A DNA stretch of 64,000 nucleotides from Micromonospora yangpuensis (GCF_900091615.1 NZ_FMIA01000002.1:2914001-2978000); one strand, 5' to 3'; counted from the stretch's first letter, positions 42,559 through 51,792 are shown. Numbers and translations are program-made. Notes: generated from the letters alone by a model not told the origin.

Positions 42559-43721
42559 TGCTGCCCCTTCCGCGGTAGCGTCCCGACGGTGCCGACGACC
42601 AGCTCGGCGGTGCGCGCGGCGGAGTCGCCGCACTCCGGCCGCGCGGCGCGCAGCCGGGCGAGGTGGTCGCCAGCGGGATCGAGCAGATCGGTGAGCGCGT
42701 CGGCGACCGTCTGCTCGGTGACCCCGGTCGGCTCCAGGGCCGTCCCGAAACCCGCCCGCTCCACGAAGTACGCCTGGACGGGCTGGTCCACCGCCAGCGG
42801 GAGCACCAGCATCGGGGTGGCCGCCCGGATGGACTCCGCCACGGAGTTGTACCCGCCGTGGGTGACGAAGACGTCGGCGCGTTCGAGCACCGCACGCTGT
42901 GGCAGGTACGGCGCGGTGAGCACCTCGTCGGGCAGGGCCAGCTCCTCGGCCAGGTCCCCCACCGCGGCGATCACCTGCGCCCCGGTCTTCACCGCCCCGG
43001 CGATCACGGTGCGCAGCAGGTCCGGTCGCCGGTAGAAGATCGTGCCGAAGGAGACGTACACCACCGGCCGGTCCGGGTCGAGCCGCGCCAGGTCCCCGAA
43101 GGCGACCTCGTCGCCGCGTTCCCCGGCCGCACCCGGCAGCCCGACCAGCTGCACACCGTCGTCGGTGACCGCGTCGTGGCCGACGAGAGCCGGAATCGTG
43201 GGCATCAGATTGAGAATCGACGAACGCGCCGAATGGGTCCGGGTCGACCACGCCACTCCGTGCCCGGTCAGGTAGTCGCCTACCTGCTCGTCGTACGCCC
43301 AGCGGCCCCGGCGGTGCTCCCTCGGGCACACCCCGCCGAGGTTGGCCCAGATCATCCCGTACGGCACGCCGGAGGCGTGTGTGCCGACCATCGCCGAGGC
43401 CGTGACCGGCAACGAGTCGACGAGCACGAAGTCCGGCGCGATCGCCCGGAGTGTGTCGGTGGTCTGGTCCGCCACCGGTGACGACCGGAGCATCGGGCCG
43501 ATCCTCGCCGGGTCACCGCTCCACGGTGCCATCTCGACCTGGCCGACCAGGTGGACCGGTGCCCCGCCCAGGGCGCGGCGTCGCTGCTCGTCGAGCGCGC
43601 CGCCGTCGGCGGACAACAGCAGCAGCGTGACCTCGCCACCGGCCCGCCGGAGCGCGTTGACCACCGGGACGTACGGGTTCAGGTGACCGTGTTGGGTCGT
43701 GGTGAGCAGCGCGACGCGCAT
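42555..43721 (-). CDS. glycosyltransferase (GT1, macrolide/UGT-like)
   Basis: A 388-aa GT-B glycosyltransferase. The N-terminal acceptor domain begins MRVALLTTTQHGHLNPYVP with the catalytic His region; the C-terminal nucleotide-sugar domain has PVVYVSFGTIFYRRPDL and the donor motif FVTHGGYNSVAESI followed by PLAVDQPVQAYFVE. These enzymes glycosylate natural products or drugs. It is first in the operon with the Rieske subunits. The acceptor is unknown; both tailoring and inactivation are possible. Confidence 0.9.
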   Translation of the reverse strand: MRVALLTTTQHGHLNPYVPVVNALRRAGGEVTLLLLSADGGALDEQRRRALGGAPVHLVGQVEMAPWSGDPARIGPMLRSSPVADQTTDTLRAIAPDFVLVDSLPVTASAMVGTHASGVPYGMIWANLGGVCPREHRRGRWAYDEQVGDYLTGHGVAWSTRTHSARSSILNLMPTIPALVGHDAVTDDGVQLVGLPGAAGERGDEVAFGDLARLDPDRPVVYVSFGTIFYRRPDLLRTVIAGAVKTGAQVIAAVGDLAEELALPDEVLTAPYLPQRAVLERADVFVTHGGYNSVAESIRAATPMLVLPLAVDQPVQAYFVERAGFGTALEPTGVTEQTVADALTDLLDPAGDHLARLRAARPECGDSAARTAELVVGTVGTLPRKGQQ

Positions 43722-44093
43722 CAACTCTCCGATCCATCGAAAGAGGACGACCGGGCGATCGAGGAGCTGCTCCGGTCGCACTACCGCGGCATGCCCGAAC
43801 ATGACCTGCCGCTTTCGAAACAGCGCAGGTGAAAAGGGCAGTCGAAATTCAGCTAAAGCTACGAGGTCTACGCATTCCCCCACCAGGGGTGGCGGAAAGC
43901 CGGATCGACGCTGATCGGAACAACCCCGAAACAATCGGGTTCACCGGCTGTCTCAGGAGTTTCACTAAGCCTGCCGGCAGGTGCAATCAATGTCAATGCC
44001 TGGTGTTGTCGAATGCCACTTCTCGATGGACGCAAACGTCTGCGAAACAGCTGTCATTCGACCGTTTCAGGCGAGGCTGAGTCAAATCGGAAA
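43722..44093. promoter_or_regulatory. promoter region between GT/Rieske operon and SARP gene
   Basis: A 372-nt region with GC content clearly lower than its surroundings. It holds a tandem hexamer TCAATG-TCAATG (43987-43998) and a GAAAC-N16-GTTTC inverted pair near 44042-44067. These are possible activator sites for the leftward glycosyltransferase operon. Both adjacent genes are leftward, so it is also downstream of the SARP gene. No coding sequence is convincing. Confidence 0.4.
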
Positions 44094-47000
44094 TCACGTT
44101 TGTCGACGAGTGATGAGCACAAGCTCGTCGAGGAGCCGTTCGGCCCGGCGGGCGTGCAGGAACGCCTCCCGCTCGGCGGACACCGCCCGCGCGTGCTCGG
44201 CGGCAGCGGCCACCACCTCGACCGGTTCGCCACGGGCCTGCAGGAGCCGGGCCCGCAGCAGGAGCAGCAACCCCTCCGGGTGGCGCTGCCCGCACGAGTC
44301 CAGATAGAAGTCGGCCTCATCGAGGGCGGTCGCGGCCGCATCCAGGGCCCCACCGGCGATCAGCATCTCACCGAGGAGACCGTGCCAGGCGGCGACGTCC
44401 GAACGCGGAGGGTCGAGCAGGTGCATGGCGATGATCTGCCGGGCCCGCTCCGCGTTGCCGATCGGGTCCTGGCCGGTCACCGCCAGCGCCCAGCAGCGGG
44501 CCAGCCGTTGGTAGGTGCCGAGGAAGACGAAGGAGAAACCGGGATCGACCGCGATGCCCCGCCCGGACGCGCGCAGTGCCAGCACCGGATCGCCGGCGAT
44601 CACCGAGATGCGGGTGGCGGCGCACGCCCACACCGTGACCATGTACGGGTCCTCGCCGGCCAGGTCCTCGATCTCGTCGAGCAGGGCCCGCCCGTCCGCC
44701 ACGTCACCGTGCAACGTGGCGACCTCGGCCAGCATCGCGGCCATCAACAACTGGAGGTCGTGCCGGACGGGGTCCTCCTCCCGTCGCGGGATGTCGAAGA
44801 TCATCGGCCGGGAACGGTCGAGGTAGCGGATGGCCTCGCCGATCTGGCCGTAGTCCCACTGTTGCAGGCCCCAGGCGTGCAGGCCGCACGCGAGCACCCA
44901 CGGGTCGCCGGAGGCCTCCCCCCGTTTGAGCAGCCGGCGGGCCAGCGGGGCACTGCGATCGAGCTCGATGGCCTGGACCAGGGCGACCCACCGGGAGTAC
45001 AGGAAGCTGGCCGCCTCCCGCTGCAGGCCCAGGCCGCGAGCCAGGTGCTCGGCCCGTTCCAGCAGGTCGGTGACCGAGAAGCCGTACATCGATCGCATGC
45101 CGAGCACCGCGGTGAGCTGGGCCAGGGCGGACAGCTCCAGCTCCGCGAGACCGGCGCCGCGCGCCACCTGCACCGCCGACCGTAGGCTCCGCTCGGCGAC
45201 GTCGAGCGCCGACTTGCCGGCCGCGTGCCGGCCCGCCTGGATCAGCGCCCGGGCCGTCGGGGCCGGCGCGGCGAGCGGGCCGGCGGACCACAGGTGGTGG
45301 GCGAGGCGTTCGGCCACCGTCTCGGCATCCGACCCGACCTGCCGCAACGCGTCCGCGATCCGCAGATGCAGCTGGCCGACATGTGCCGGTCGCGTCGTCG
45401 CGGCCACCGCCTCGCGTACCAGATCGTGCGTGAACCGCAGCGCGATCGGGTCGTGCGGCCTGGTCTCCAGCATGCCGAGTGCCTCCACCGGTTCCAGCCG
45501 TTCCAGGCAGCTGTCGAGGTCGAGACCGGCCGCGCGGGCGAGCAGTCCCAGGTCGACGTCCCGGCCGATCAACGCGGCGATCCGGAGCAGGTCCCGGGCG
45601 TCGTCGTCCAGCCCGGCCATCCGGTCGATGACCACGTCCCGCACGGTGGCCGGCACCCCGTCCCGCCCCCGCGGCCGATCGGTGAGCAGCCGGGACAGTT
45701 CACGGACGAAGAACGGGTTCCCGGCGGTACGGGTGAGGATGCCGCGGGTCGCGTCGGGGGTGGGAGCCGTACCGGTCTCGCGGCGGATGAGCTCGGCCAC
45801 CTCGGCTTCGTCCAGGTTGCCCAGGCGGATCCGCTGGTGGCCGGGCACCCGACTGACCGCGGCGAGCATCCGGGACAGCTCGGAGCCGGGCGCCGGGGCC
45901 CGGTCGCGCAGTGCCCCGATCACCGTGGTGCGCTGCGGCAGCCGGGCCGTCAGATGGCTGATCAGCCGCAGTGACGCGCTGTCGCCCCACTGCAGGTCGT
46001 CGAGCGCGAGCACCACCGGCCGACCCGCCGAGGCCGCTGCGACGATCGCGACGACCTGTTCGAAGAGCCGGAACTGGAAGCCGTTGTCGGGCAGCACCGG
46101 CGCCGCGAGGACGTCCCGGCGCGGCTCCAGGAGGCTGCCCAGCTCCCGGCCGACCGGCTTCTCCCGAACCTCGGCGGGCAGCCCGTCGAGGACGGCGCGG
46201 ATGGCCTGCACCCACAGCCACATCGAGGGGCTGCCGCCGTCGTCGAGGCAGTGCCCCCAGACGACGAGGGCACCACGTTGCTCCGCCTCGACGGTGGCCT
46301 CGCGGAGCAACCGGGTCTTGCCGATGCCGGGCTCGCCCTGGACGAGCACGAGGGCGGTGCCGCCGGCGAAGGCAACCGCGGTCGCCTGACGGAGGGTCGC
46401 GAGTTCGCCGGTCCGGCCGACCAGGCCGCCGCCGGCGAGGGGTTGCGGTACCGGCGGCACGGGCGGTGCCGGCGGTGTCCCGGCCCGCTCGAGCGCGCGA
46501 CGGTGCGCGGTCCGCAGGGCCGGCCCGGGGTCGACCCCCAGGTGCTCGGCGAGGTCGGCGCGGACGGCCCGGAACACCGTCAGCGCCTGGGCCTGCTGGC
46601 CGGCGGCGGAGAGCGCGGTGACCAACTGCGCCTGCACCGGTTCGTGCAGGGGTGCCATCGTGGCCGCCAGGCGCAGGGCCGGCAGGACACGTTGCGGCTG
46701 GCCCAACGGGACGGCCAGCTCGGCCGCGGCGACCCCGGCATCGAGGAACTCCCCGTCCAGGGCGGCGAAGAGCGCGACGGCAGCCGGAGCGGGCGCGTAC
46801 CCGTCCCCGGCCGGACCGCGCCAGAGCGCCAGCGCCCGGACGTACGCGTCGAGGGCGGCCTGGTGCCGACCCTTGGTGAGGTGGGTCCTGGCCGCCGCGA
46901 CCTGCTCCCGGAAGGTCGACAGATCGAGCATCCCCGCCGAGGTGGTCATCCGATAACCGGTGCCGTGCCGATGCAGGTAGGAGCCCTCCGCGCGGGGCGC

Positions 47001-47294
47001 CAGCGTGGGTTCCAGGACCCGGCGCAGCGCACCGACGTACTTGTGGATGACGTTGACCGCGGTGGTCGGGGCGTCGTCGCCCCAGACCAGGTCGATCAAC
47101 TCGGTGGTGCTGACCGGCTGACCCGCGCGGGCCAGCAGCAGGCCGAGCAGGTACGCCTGCTGGCGGGGGCCGGGGGACACCTCGACGCCGTTCCGCCAGG
47201 CCCGCAGCGGACCGAGAATCTGTAGGCGAAGCGCGCCTGTCGAACGCGTACGGTGCGCACATCCGACGTCCGAGCCAGAGATCAACTCAGCCAC
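44094..47294 (-). CDS. SARP-type activator with ATPase and TPR-like regions (AfsR-like)
   Basis: A 1066-aa regulator. Residues about 20-117 are the OmpR-like winged helix (LRLQILGPLRAWRNGVEV, then ELIDLVWGDDAPTTAVNVIHKYVGALRRVL), about 125-270 the bacterial transcriptional activation domain, and about 290-600 an NTPase with Walker A GEPGIGKT (320-327) and Walker B VVLALDDLQW. The rest is helical, TPR-like. There is no C-terminal LuxR domain. The start is a GTG at 47294; the frame extends further but not plausibly. SARPs bind short direct repeats upstream of biosynthetic operons. Here the GT/Rieske operon and the PKS locus are candidate targets. Confidence 0.88.
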   Translation of the reverse strand: MAELISGSDVGCAHRTRSTGALRLQILGPLRAWRNGVEVSPGPRQQAYLLGLLLARAGQPVSTTELIDLVWGDDAPTTAVNVIHKYVGALRRVLEPTLAPRAEGSYLHRHGTGYRMTTSAGMLDLSTFREQVAAARTHLTKGRHQAALDAYVRALALWRGPAGDGYAPAPAAVALFAALDGEFLDAGVAAAELAVPLGQPQRVLPALRLAATMAPLHEPVQAQLVTALSAAGQQAQALTVFRAVRADLAEHLGVDPGPALRTAHRRALERAGTPPAPPVPPVPQPLAGGGLVGRTGELATLRQATAVAFAGGTALVLVQGEPGIGKTRLLREATVEAEQRGALVVWGHCLDDGGSPSMWLWVQAIRAVLDGLPAEVREKPVGRELGSLLEPRRDVLAAPVLPDNGFQFRLFEQVVAIVAAASAGRPVVLALDDLQWGDSASLRLISHLTARLPQRTTVIGALRDRAPAPGSELSRMLAAVSRVPGHQRIRLGNLDEAEVAELIRRETGTAPTPDATRGILTRTAGNPFFVRELSRLLTDRPRGRDGVPATVRDVVIDRMAGLDDDARDLLRIAALIGRDVDLGLLARAAGLDLDSCLERLEPVEALGMLETRPHDPIALRFTHDLVREAVAATTRPAHVGQLHLRIADALRQVGSDAETVAERLAHHLWSAGPLAAPAPTARALIQAGRHAAGKSALDVAERSLRSAVQVARGAGLAELELSALAQLTAVLGMRSMYGFSVTDLLERAEHLARGLGLQREAASFLYSRWVALVQAIELDRSAPLARRLLKRGEASGDPWVLACGLHAWGLQQWDYGQIGEAIRYLDRSRPMIFDIPRREEDPVRHDLQLLMAAMLAEVATLHGDVADGRALLDEIEDLAGEDPYMVTVWACAATRISVIAGDPVLALRASGRGIAVDPGFSFVFLGTYQRLARCWALAVTGQDPIGNAERARQIIAMHLLDPPRSDVAAWHGLLGEMLIAGGALDAAATALDEADFYLDSCGQRHPEGLLLLLRARLLQARGEPVEVVAAAAEHARAVSAEREAFLHARRAERLLDELVLITRRQT

Positions 47295-47407
47295 ACCACG
47301 GTACCCCCGGCCGTTCGTGACATCTACGTCCTTCAGCCTACGCCGGAGGCCGGGAACCGGCCGCAGCGTTCGGCCCGGGTCGTGCCGGCCGAGGTGCGGC
47401 CCGCGTT

Positions 47408-47502
47408 CACTGGCTGTCAACTTCGCGGGTGGGCCGACGGTCCCGGGCTCCCGGCATCCGGGCCGGACGGGCCGCCGGGCGCTGTTCAGTGGTAGTCAAC
47501 TG
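47408..47502 (+). promoter_or_regulatory. two copies of a CAGTGGTnGTCAACTG element
   Basis: CAGTGGTAGTCAACTG (47487-47502) lies 70 nt upstream of the small secreted protein start. A degenerate copy (13 of 16 bases) is at 47408-47423. The same element, in the same orientation relative to the gene, occurs upstream of the large toxin-like gene (51892-51907). Its GTTG-n-CAAC core is dyadic. It is a candidate binding site for a shared regulator. Confidence 0.55.
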
Positions 47503-47572
47503 ACCGGTGCCACCATGACCGAGCCCACGGGAAGAGGTCCCGTGCGGGTGGGGACGAAGGGGTGGCCGCCAC

Positions 47573-48010
47573 ATGAGAAACGCCAGGAAGCTGTTGAGGA
47601 AGATCGCCGCGCCGTTGCTGGCACTGGCGGTGGGCGCGGGGCTCTCCGTCGTCGCGGCGACGCCCGCCTCGGCCTCCACCATCAAGGACGGCTGGATCCA
47701 GATCTGCCCCTGGGGCAACTACCGCGTCCACCTCGAGTACACCCTCGGCGGGCCCAACGACCCGTGGCAGGTGCTCAGCCCGACCCTCAACCCCGGGGCC
47801 GACTGTTGGTGGGGCCCGATGCCGGCCGGCAACCAGTACGCGTGGATCCACGTCGTCGGCCACTTCAACACCAGCAGCAACACGTTCCTGGTGGGCCGTC
47901 GGAACAGCTACGACTACGAGACCATGTACAACGGCAGGACCGGGATCGGATTCGCCGCCCAGGGCACGACCGAGGACGGCGGCCGGAAGTCCTGGTACAC
48001 CCTGCACTGA
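47573..48010 (+). CDS. small secreted protein, unknown function
   Basis: A 145-aa exported protein. Its signal peptide has a basic start (MRNARKLLRK), a long hydrophobic core and an ASA cleavage site near residue 34. The mature 110 residues are rich in Trp, Tyr, Gly and Asn, have two cysteines (CPWG and CWWG) that could form a disulfide, and look all-beta. No family is recognised. It is convergent with the CdtB-containing gene, is separated from it by a perfect 21-bp hairpin, and shares its upstream element. Co-expression with that protein, perhaps as partner or cofactor, is an inference. Confidence 0.75.
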   Translation: MRNARKLLRKIAAPLLALAVGAGLSVVAATPASASTIKDGWIQICPWGNYRVHLEYTLGGPNDPWQVLSPTLNPGADCWWGPMPAGNQYAWIHVVGHFNTSSNTFLVGRRNSYDYETMYNGRTGIGFAAQGTTEDGGRKSWYTLH

Positions 48011-48018
48011 CATCCTGG

Positions 48019-48066
48019 CGACGACTGGTGCCGAGGCCGCTCGATCGGCCTCGGCACCAGTCGTCG
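48019..48066. terminator. perfect 21-bp hairpin, bidirectional terminator
   Basis: Bases 48019-48039 pair without mismatch with 48046-48066 over a 6-nt loop, 8 nt after the small secreted protein stop and 36 nt from the stop of the convergent large gene. It is the longest perfect stem seen in the window and should terminate both transcripts. Confidence 0.85.
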
Positions 48067-48102
48067 TTGCGGGGTCCGGTCACCCGCCGGACGCGCCGCC
48101 CC

Positions 48103-51100
48103 TCACCAGCGCCAACCGTCGCGGCCGGTGTCCGGCACGGACTCCACACTCAGGTGCGCCTGCAGCCCGTGCCCGGTCAGGTAGGTCTGCACGACCTGCC
48201 CCTGCAGCACCGTGTTGTTGTAGATGTTCATCGAACCGGTGCCCTGGTGGACACACCAGATCTGGCCCTGGCTGTGCGGGTCGTAGGCGTCCAACACCAC
48301 GTGGGCGCCGGGCTCGGGCAGCCCACCGTCCGGTGTGGACGTCAGGTACTCGTCGCCGTAGAGCAGGTAGAAGCACCGGTCGGAGCCGCGCTGCCCGGCC
48401 AACACCGGCTGCCACTCCTTGCTGGTGGCGGTGGCGGGCAGCAGCTGCACCGGTCGGCCCTCCACACCGTCCGGGCCGGCGACCCCCAGCTCGGCCTCCG
48501 AGCCGGCGGGCGCCGGGACGGGCAGGATGTCCCGCCGTAGTTCGAGGTCGGTCGAGGAGGAGAGGAACCACCGCTGGTACGGCGAGTCGGTCGCGTCCCG
48601 GGCCGCCAGCAGGAAGTCGCCGGGCAAGGCCGTGAGCGCCTGGCCGGTCACATAGTTGAGCAGGGTGTACGTGCCGTCACCGTGGTTCACCGGCCGCCAC
48701 AGCTGGGTCAGCGACGGTGACCAGCCCAGCGCCGCGCGGGCGTCCGGGGCGGCGTCGGCCAGGCCCAGGTAACGGTCGTCGGCCGAGTTGCCCTCCCGCA
48801 CCCGTTGCAGGCGCAGGTGACCGGGGACCTCGTTGTCCCAGTCCAGCCGCCACTGCTGGGCCCGCGACGGGTCGTACGGGGTGTCCACGACCAGCGGCCC
48901 GCCGCCCGGCTCGGCGTCGGCCACGGAGGTGGTGGCGGCGTTGCGCAGCAACGCCTGGCCGGGCCTGGTGGGCGTGGCCAGCGGCGGCACCTGCGCGGCG
49001 GCACGCAACTCGAAGCCGTAGGTCACCGGATAGTGGTCGGAGTTGGTGATCGTGATCTCCGTGTGGGCCCGGAAGAGCGTCGGCGCGCCGTTGCCGAAGT
49101 CGGTGACCGCGTAGTCCAGCGTGCGTACCGGGCCCAGAGTCGGGTGGGTGTTGCCGTCCGGGGCCATCACGGCGAACTGTTGGGCCGGCAGCGCGGCACG
49201 CAGGTTTGCCGGCTCGCGGTTGAAGTCGCCGAGCACGACCCACTCGTACGGGCCGTTCGGACCGGGATTGTTCAGGATCCACGTGCGGATTCTCGCCAAC
49301 GTGGTCGGCGCGTCGCTGCCGGGGGCGTTGCCGGACCGGGCGTGCACGGTGAAGAAGAACGTCTCGCCGATGCGTACGCCGAGCGCCGGCCGGGCGTTGG
49401 CGCCACCGTCCACCACGACCCACTGGTCGGCCCGCTGCTGGGTTGCGATCGCCAGGTTGACGCGGTTCGGGCCATTGGTCGAGGTGTCCGTGTTCAACCA
49501 GTACAGGTGATGGGTGGGTTCATCGAGCAGGGCTCCCAGGTAGTACTCGTAGACCGGCGGGAAGACGCCGTTGTTCAGGTACACCTGCTGGCTGTAATGC
49601 CCGCGCTCGTGCGCGCTGCCGGCCGGCGGCGACCCGGCCTCCTGGAGCGCCACCGCCAGCGTCCCCTGGGCCAGCATCCCCATCACGGTCGGGTATTTGT
49701 TCTCGTAGATCCCCTCCGCGCCGGAACCCGCGCCCTGCATGTTCCAGGTGGCGACGTTCTGCCGGTTGCCGTCGCGCGGTTCGAGCTGGCCGACGTCGCG
49801 CAGGAACAGCGACGGCCACCGCTGGCCGGTCCGCACCGCCACACCCTGGCCGGCGTAGTCCGCGGTCTCCCGGCCGGACCAGTCCTTGATCGGCGCACCG
49901 CCCTGACCCAGCGGCGCGAACGCGCGCGGATCGGCCTGGTCGGAGCCGAACTGGTAGATCGCCTCCGCGTCGCCGCCCTCGCCCGAATACGGCTCGTAGG
50001 GCAGGTAGGGCCCGCCGGCGACGGACTGTTTGATCATCGTGTTGCGGTGGAAGACGTTCTGCGGGCCGGACGCGCCGGACCACTTGATGGCCTTGGCCGC
50101 CGCCGCCCACCAGATCGGGAACCAGGTGCCGTCCTCCAACTCGCCGCCCTCACCGCCGCAGTTGGCGGTGCAACTGCCGGAGCGGTGCTCGTACGGGATT
50201 CGGACCGTGTTGCCCTCGAACAGGTTGTACCGCTCCCAACCGCCGTGCAGGTTGAGGTCGGAGTCGAGGTCGTTGCCGAACGCCACGTTGCCGCTGGCCG
50301 ACCACTGGAAGGTGAAGTGCCGCAGGTTCCGGCTGGTGTTGTACGCCCACAGCGAGTCCCAGACCCGGCTGCCGCGCAGGTACCCGTTGCCGCCCTTGCC
50401 CTTGTTCCACGCCCCGTCGAACGTGTTGTGTTCGATCTGCAGGTTACGGGCCACCTCGGTGACGATCGGATGCGAACCGGTCATCGAGCCGGCCAGCCCC
50501 CGAGCCCAGCTGTTCGCCGCCCACTTGAAGGCGATGCCGTGCATGGCGTACTCGGGGGCCAGGTTGCCGTAGTTGTGCACCGCGTCGACCGGGCTCGGCT
50601 GGTAGACCCCGCCGAGCAGCTTCGGCAGGCCGGACATCTCCTGGGAGAAGGCGAAGTTCTCGAAGCCGACCCCCTCCACCGCCCGCAGCGGCGTTATCTT
50701 GCTGACGTAGACGTTGCCGGCGATCGGCGCGGACCCGTCCGAGGTGGAGTCGACCGGCACGTCGTACTCCAGCGGGCGGTCCAGGGTGACCGTCTTCGCG
50801 GTCTTGTTCACCGCGGTCGCCCGGAACATCTGCTGGCGCATGTGCAGGTTCTCGCGGGTGCCCGGATCGTCCGGGGAGAGCCCCTGCTGCTCGTAGAAGC
50901 GCAGGCTGTTGGCGACGCCGACCCAGACGTAACCGCCGGCACGGAAGCCGTCCATCTTGGCCTTGGCGTCCAGCCGGATCACGTGCTGCCCGGCGCGGGC
51001 CGAGAATCCCGGATCGGTGCCGGCCGCGGCCAGCTTCTGGCCGGAGGCCCAGTGCTGGTTGACGGAGCCCTCGAACAGGTCCTTGCGGTTGGCGGGGGCC

Positions 51101-51792
51101 GCGGACCACTCGTCGAGGTACCGCTCGGCGACCTCCCGGGTCTGCACCTTGAACAGCGCCCGACCGGGCCAGATCCAACCACCGGTGCCGGTGTCCGGCG
51201 CCGCACCGAAGGTCATGGTGTCCTGGTTCCACCGGCTGCCGTCGGCGGTCAGCGTGTCGTACCGGGTGTTGACGTCCGGCCGGAAGACGACCCGGGTGCC
51301 GCCGCTGCCGGCGCCCTGGCCCCGCAGCACCAGGAAGTTCGCGTCGACGTAGATCTGCCGGGAGATGTCGATCCGCCCGGCCGGCAACGCGATCAGCGAC
51401 AGCCGGCGGGCGTTGCCCGACGGCGAACAGTCGGCCTTGATCCGGTCGATGGCCGACTGCAGGCCCACGCTGTCGTCCACCGCGTCGTCGGCGCGGACCC
51501 CGAACTCGCTGGCCAACCGGGCCGGGGTGACGGTGCAGGCGCCACCGGCCAGGTCGCCGTCGGAGGGCAGCTCCTGGCCGCCGAGGTAGCCGACCCGGGA
51601 CCAGTCGGGCATCCCGGCGACGGGGCCGACCCGGTTGCCGGCGGTCAGGTCGGCGTCGCCGGCGACGCCCGCCGGCAGCGACGCCGTCTCGGCCGACGCG
51701 GAAGGCGCCGCCCCGGCCGGTGCCGGCGGAGGAACTGCGACGGCCGGTACGAGTAGTAGTAATCCCAGCGCTGCGCGGATGGCGCGGACCAT
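48103..51792 (-). CDS. secreted beta-helix / CdtB-like DNase / ricin-lectin fusion (toxin-like)
   Basis: A 1229-aa exported protein. Residues 1-30 are a signal peptide. About 85-660 resemble a pectate-lyase-type right-handed beta-helix (LSLIALPAGRIDISRQIYV, NLQIEHNTFDG). About 678-930 are a CdtB-type endonuclease (DNase I/EEP fold): NVATWNMQGAG, LQEAGSPPAGS (Glu718), RVNLAIATQQRAD, FFTVHARSG (His817), VLGDFNREP (Asp856, Asn858) and SDHYPV (Asp919, His920). About 945-1229 contain two ricin-B-like stretches with repeated QxW-type patterns (AQQWRLDW, TQLWRPV, YQRWFL, GQIWCVHQ). CdtB is the DNA-damaging part of cytolethal distending toxin, whose CdtA/CdtC partners are ricin-like lectins. Start at 51792 follows GAGAGAGG. 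The target is unknown; a nucleic-acid or phosphoester scavenging enzyme is the alternative. Confidence 0.85.
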   Translation of the reverse strand: MVRAIRAALGLLLLVPAVAVPPPAPAGAAPSASAETASLPAGVAGDADLTAGNRVGPVAGMPDWSRVGYLGGQELPSDGDLAGGACTVTPARLASEFGVRADDAVDDSVGLQSAIDRIKADCSPSGNARRLSLIALPAGRIDISRQIYVDANFLVLRGQGAGSGGTRVVFRPDVNTRYDTLTADGSRWNQDTMTFGAAPDTGTGGWIWPGRALFKVQTREVAERYLDEWSAAPANRKDLFEGSVNQHWASGQKLAAAGTDPGFSARAGQHVIRLDAKAKMDGFRAGGYVWVGVANSLRFYEQQGLSPDDPGTRENLHMRQQMFRATAVNKTAKTVTLDRPLEYDVPVDSTSDGSAPIAGNVYVSKITPLRAVEGVGFENFAFSQEMSGLPKLLGGVYQPSPVDAVHNYGNLAPEYAMHGIAFKWAANSWARGLAGSMTGSHPIVTEVARNLQIEHNTFDGAWNKGKGGNGYLRGSRVWDSLWAYNTSRNLRHFTFQWSASGNVAFGNDLDSDLNLHGGWERYNLFEGNTVRIPYEHRSGSCTANCGGEGGELEDGTWFPIWWAAAAKAIKWSGASGPQNVFHRNTMIKQSVAGGPYLPYEPYSGEGGDAEAIYQFGSDQADPRAFAPLGQGGAPIKDWSGRETADYAGQGVAVRTGQRWPSLFLRDVGQLEPRDGNRQNVATWNMQGAGSGAEGIYENKYPTVMGMLAQGTLAVALQEAGSPPAGSAHERGHYSQQVYLNNGVFPPVYEYYLGALLDEPTHHLYWLNTDTSTNGPNRVNLAIATQQRADQWVVVDGGANARPALGVRIGETFFFTVHARSGNAPGSDAPTTLARIRTWILNNPGPNGPYEWVVLGDFNREPANLRAALPAQQFAVMAPDGNTHPTLGPVRTLDYAVTDFGNGAPTLFRAHTEITITNSDHYPVTYGFELRAAAQVPPLATPTRPGQALLRNAATTSVADAEPGGGPLVVDTPYDPSRAQQWRLDWDNEVPGHLRLQRVREGNSADDRYLGLADAAPDARAALGWSPSLTQLWRPVNHGDGTYTLLNYVTGQALTALPGDFLLAARDATDSPYQRWFLSSSTDLELRRDILPVPAPAGSEAELGVAGPDGVEGRPVQLLPATATSKEWQPVLAGQRGSDRCFYLLYGDEYLTSTPDGGLPEPGAHVVLDAYDPHSQGQIWCVHQGTGSMNIYNNTVLQGQVVQTYLTGHGLQAHLSVESVPDTGRDGWRW

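Noticed and set aside
44094..47294. Treating the SARP as certain activator of the PKS operon
   Set aside because: The CAAGGT repeats at 62356-62388 do not have the usual SARP spacing and the GT/Rieske operon is closer; left as a hypothesis.
48805..51756. 983-aa plus-strand open frame opposite the toxin-like gene
   Set aside because: Composition (Gly, Arg, Val and His repeats) is that of an antisense shadow; the minus-strand frame carries signal peptide and CdtB motifs.
48103..51792. Calling the N-terminal region an active pectate lyase
   Set aside because: Beta-helix-like repeats are seen, but I could not identify the calcium-binding Asp cluster and catalytic Arg of pectate lyases, so only the fold is proposed.
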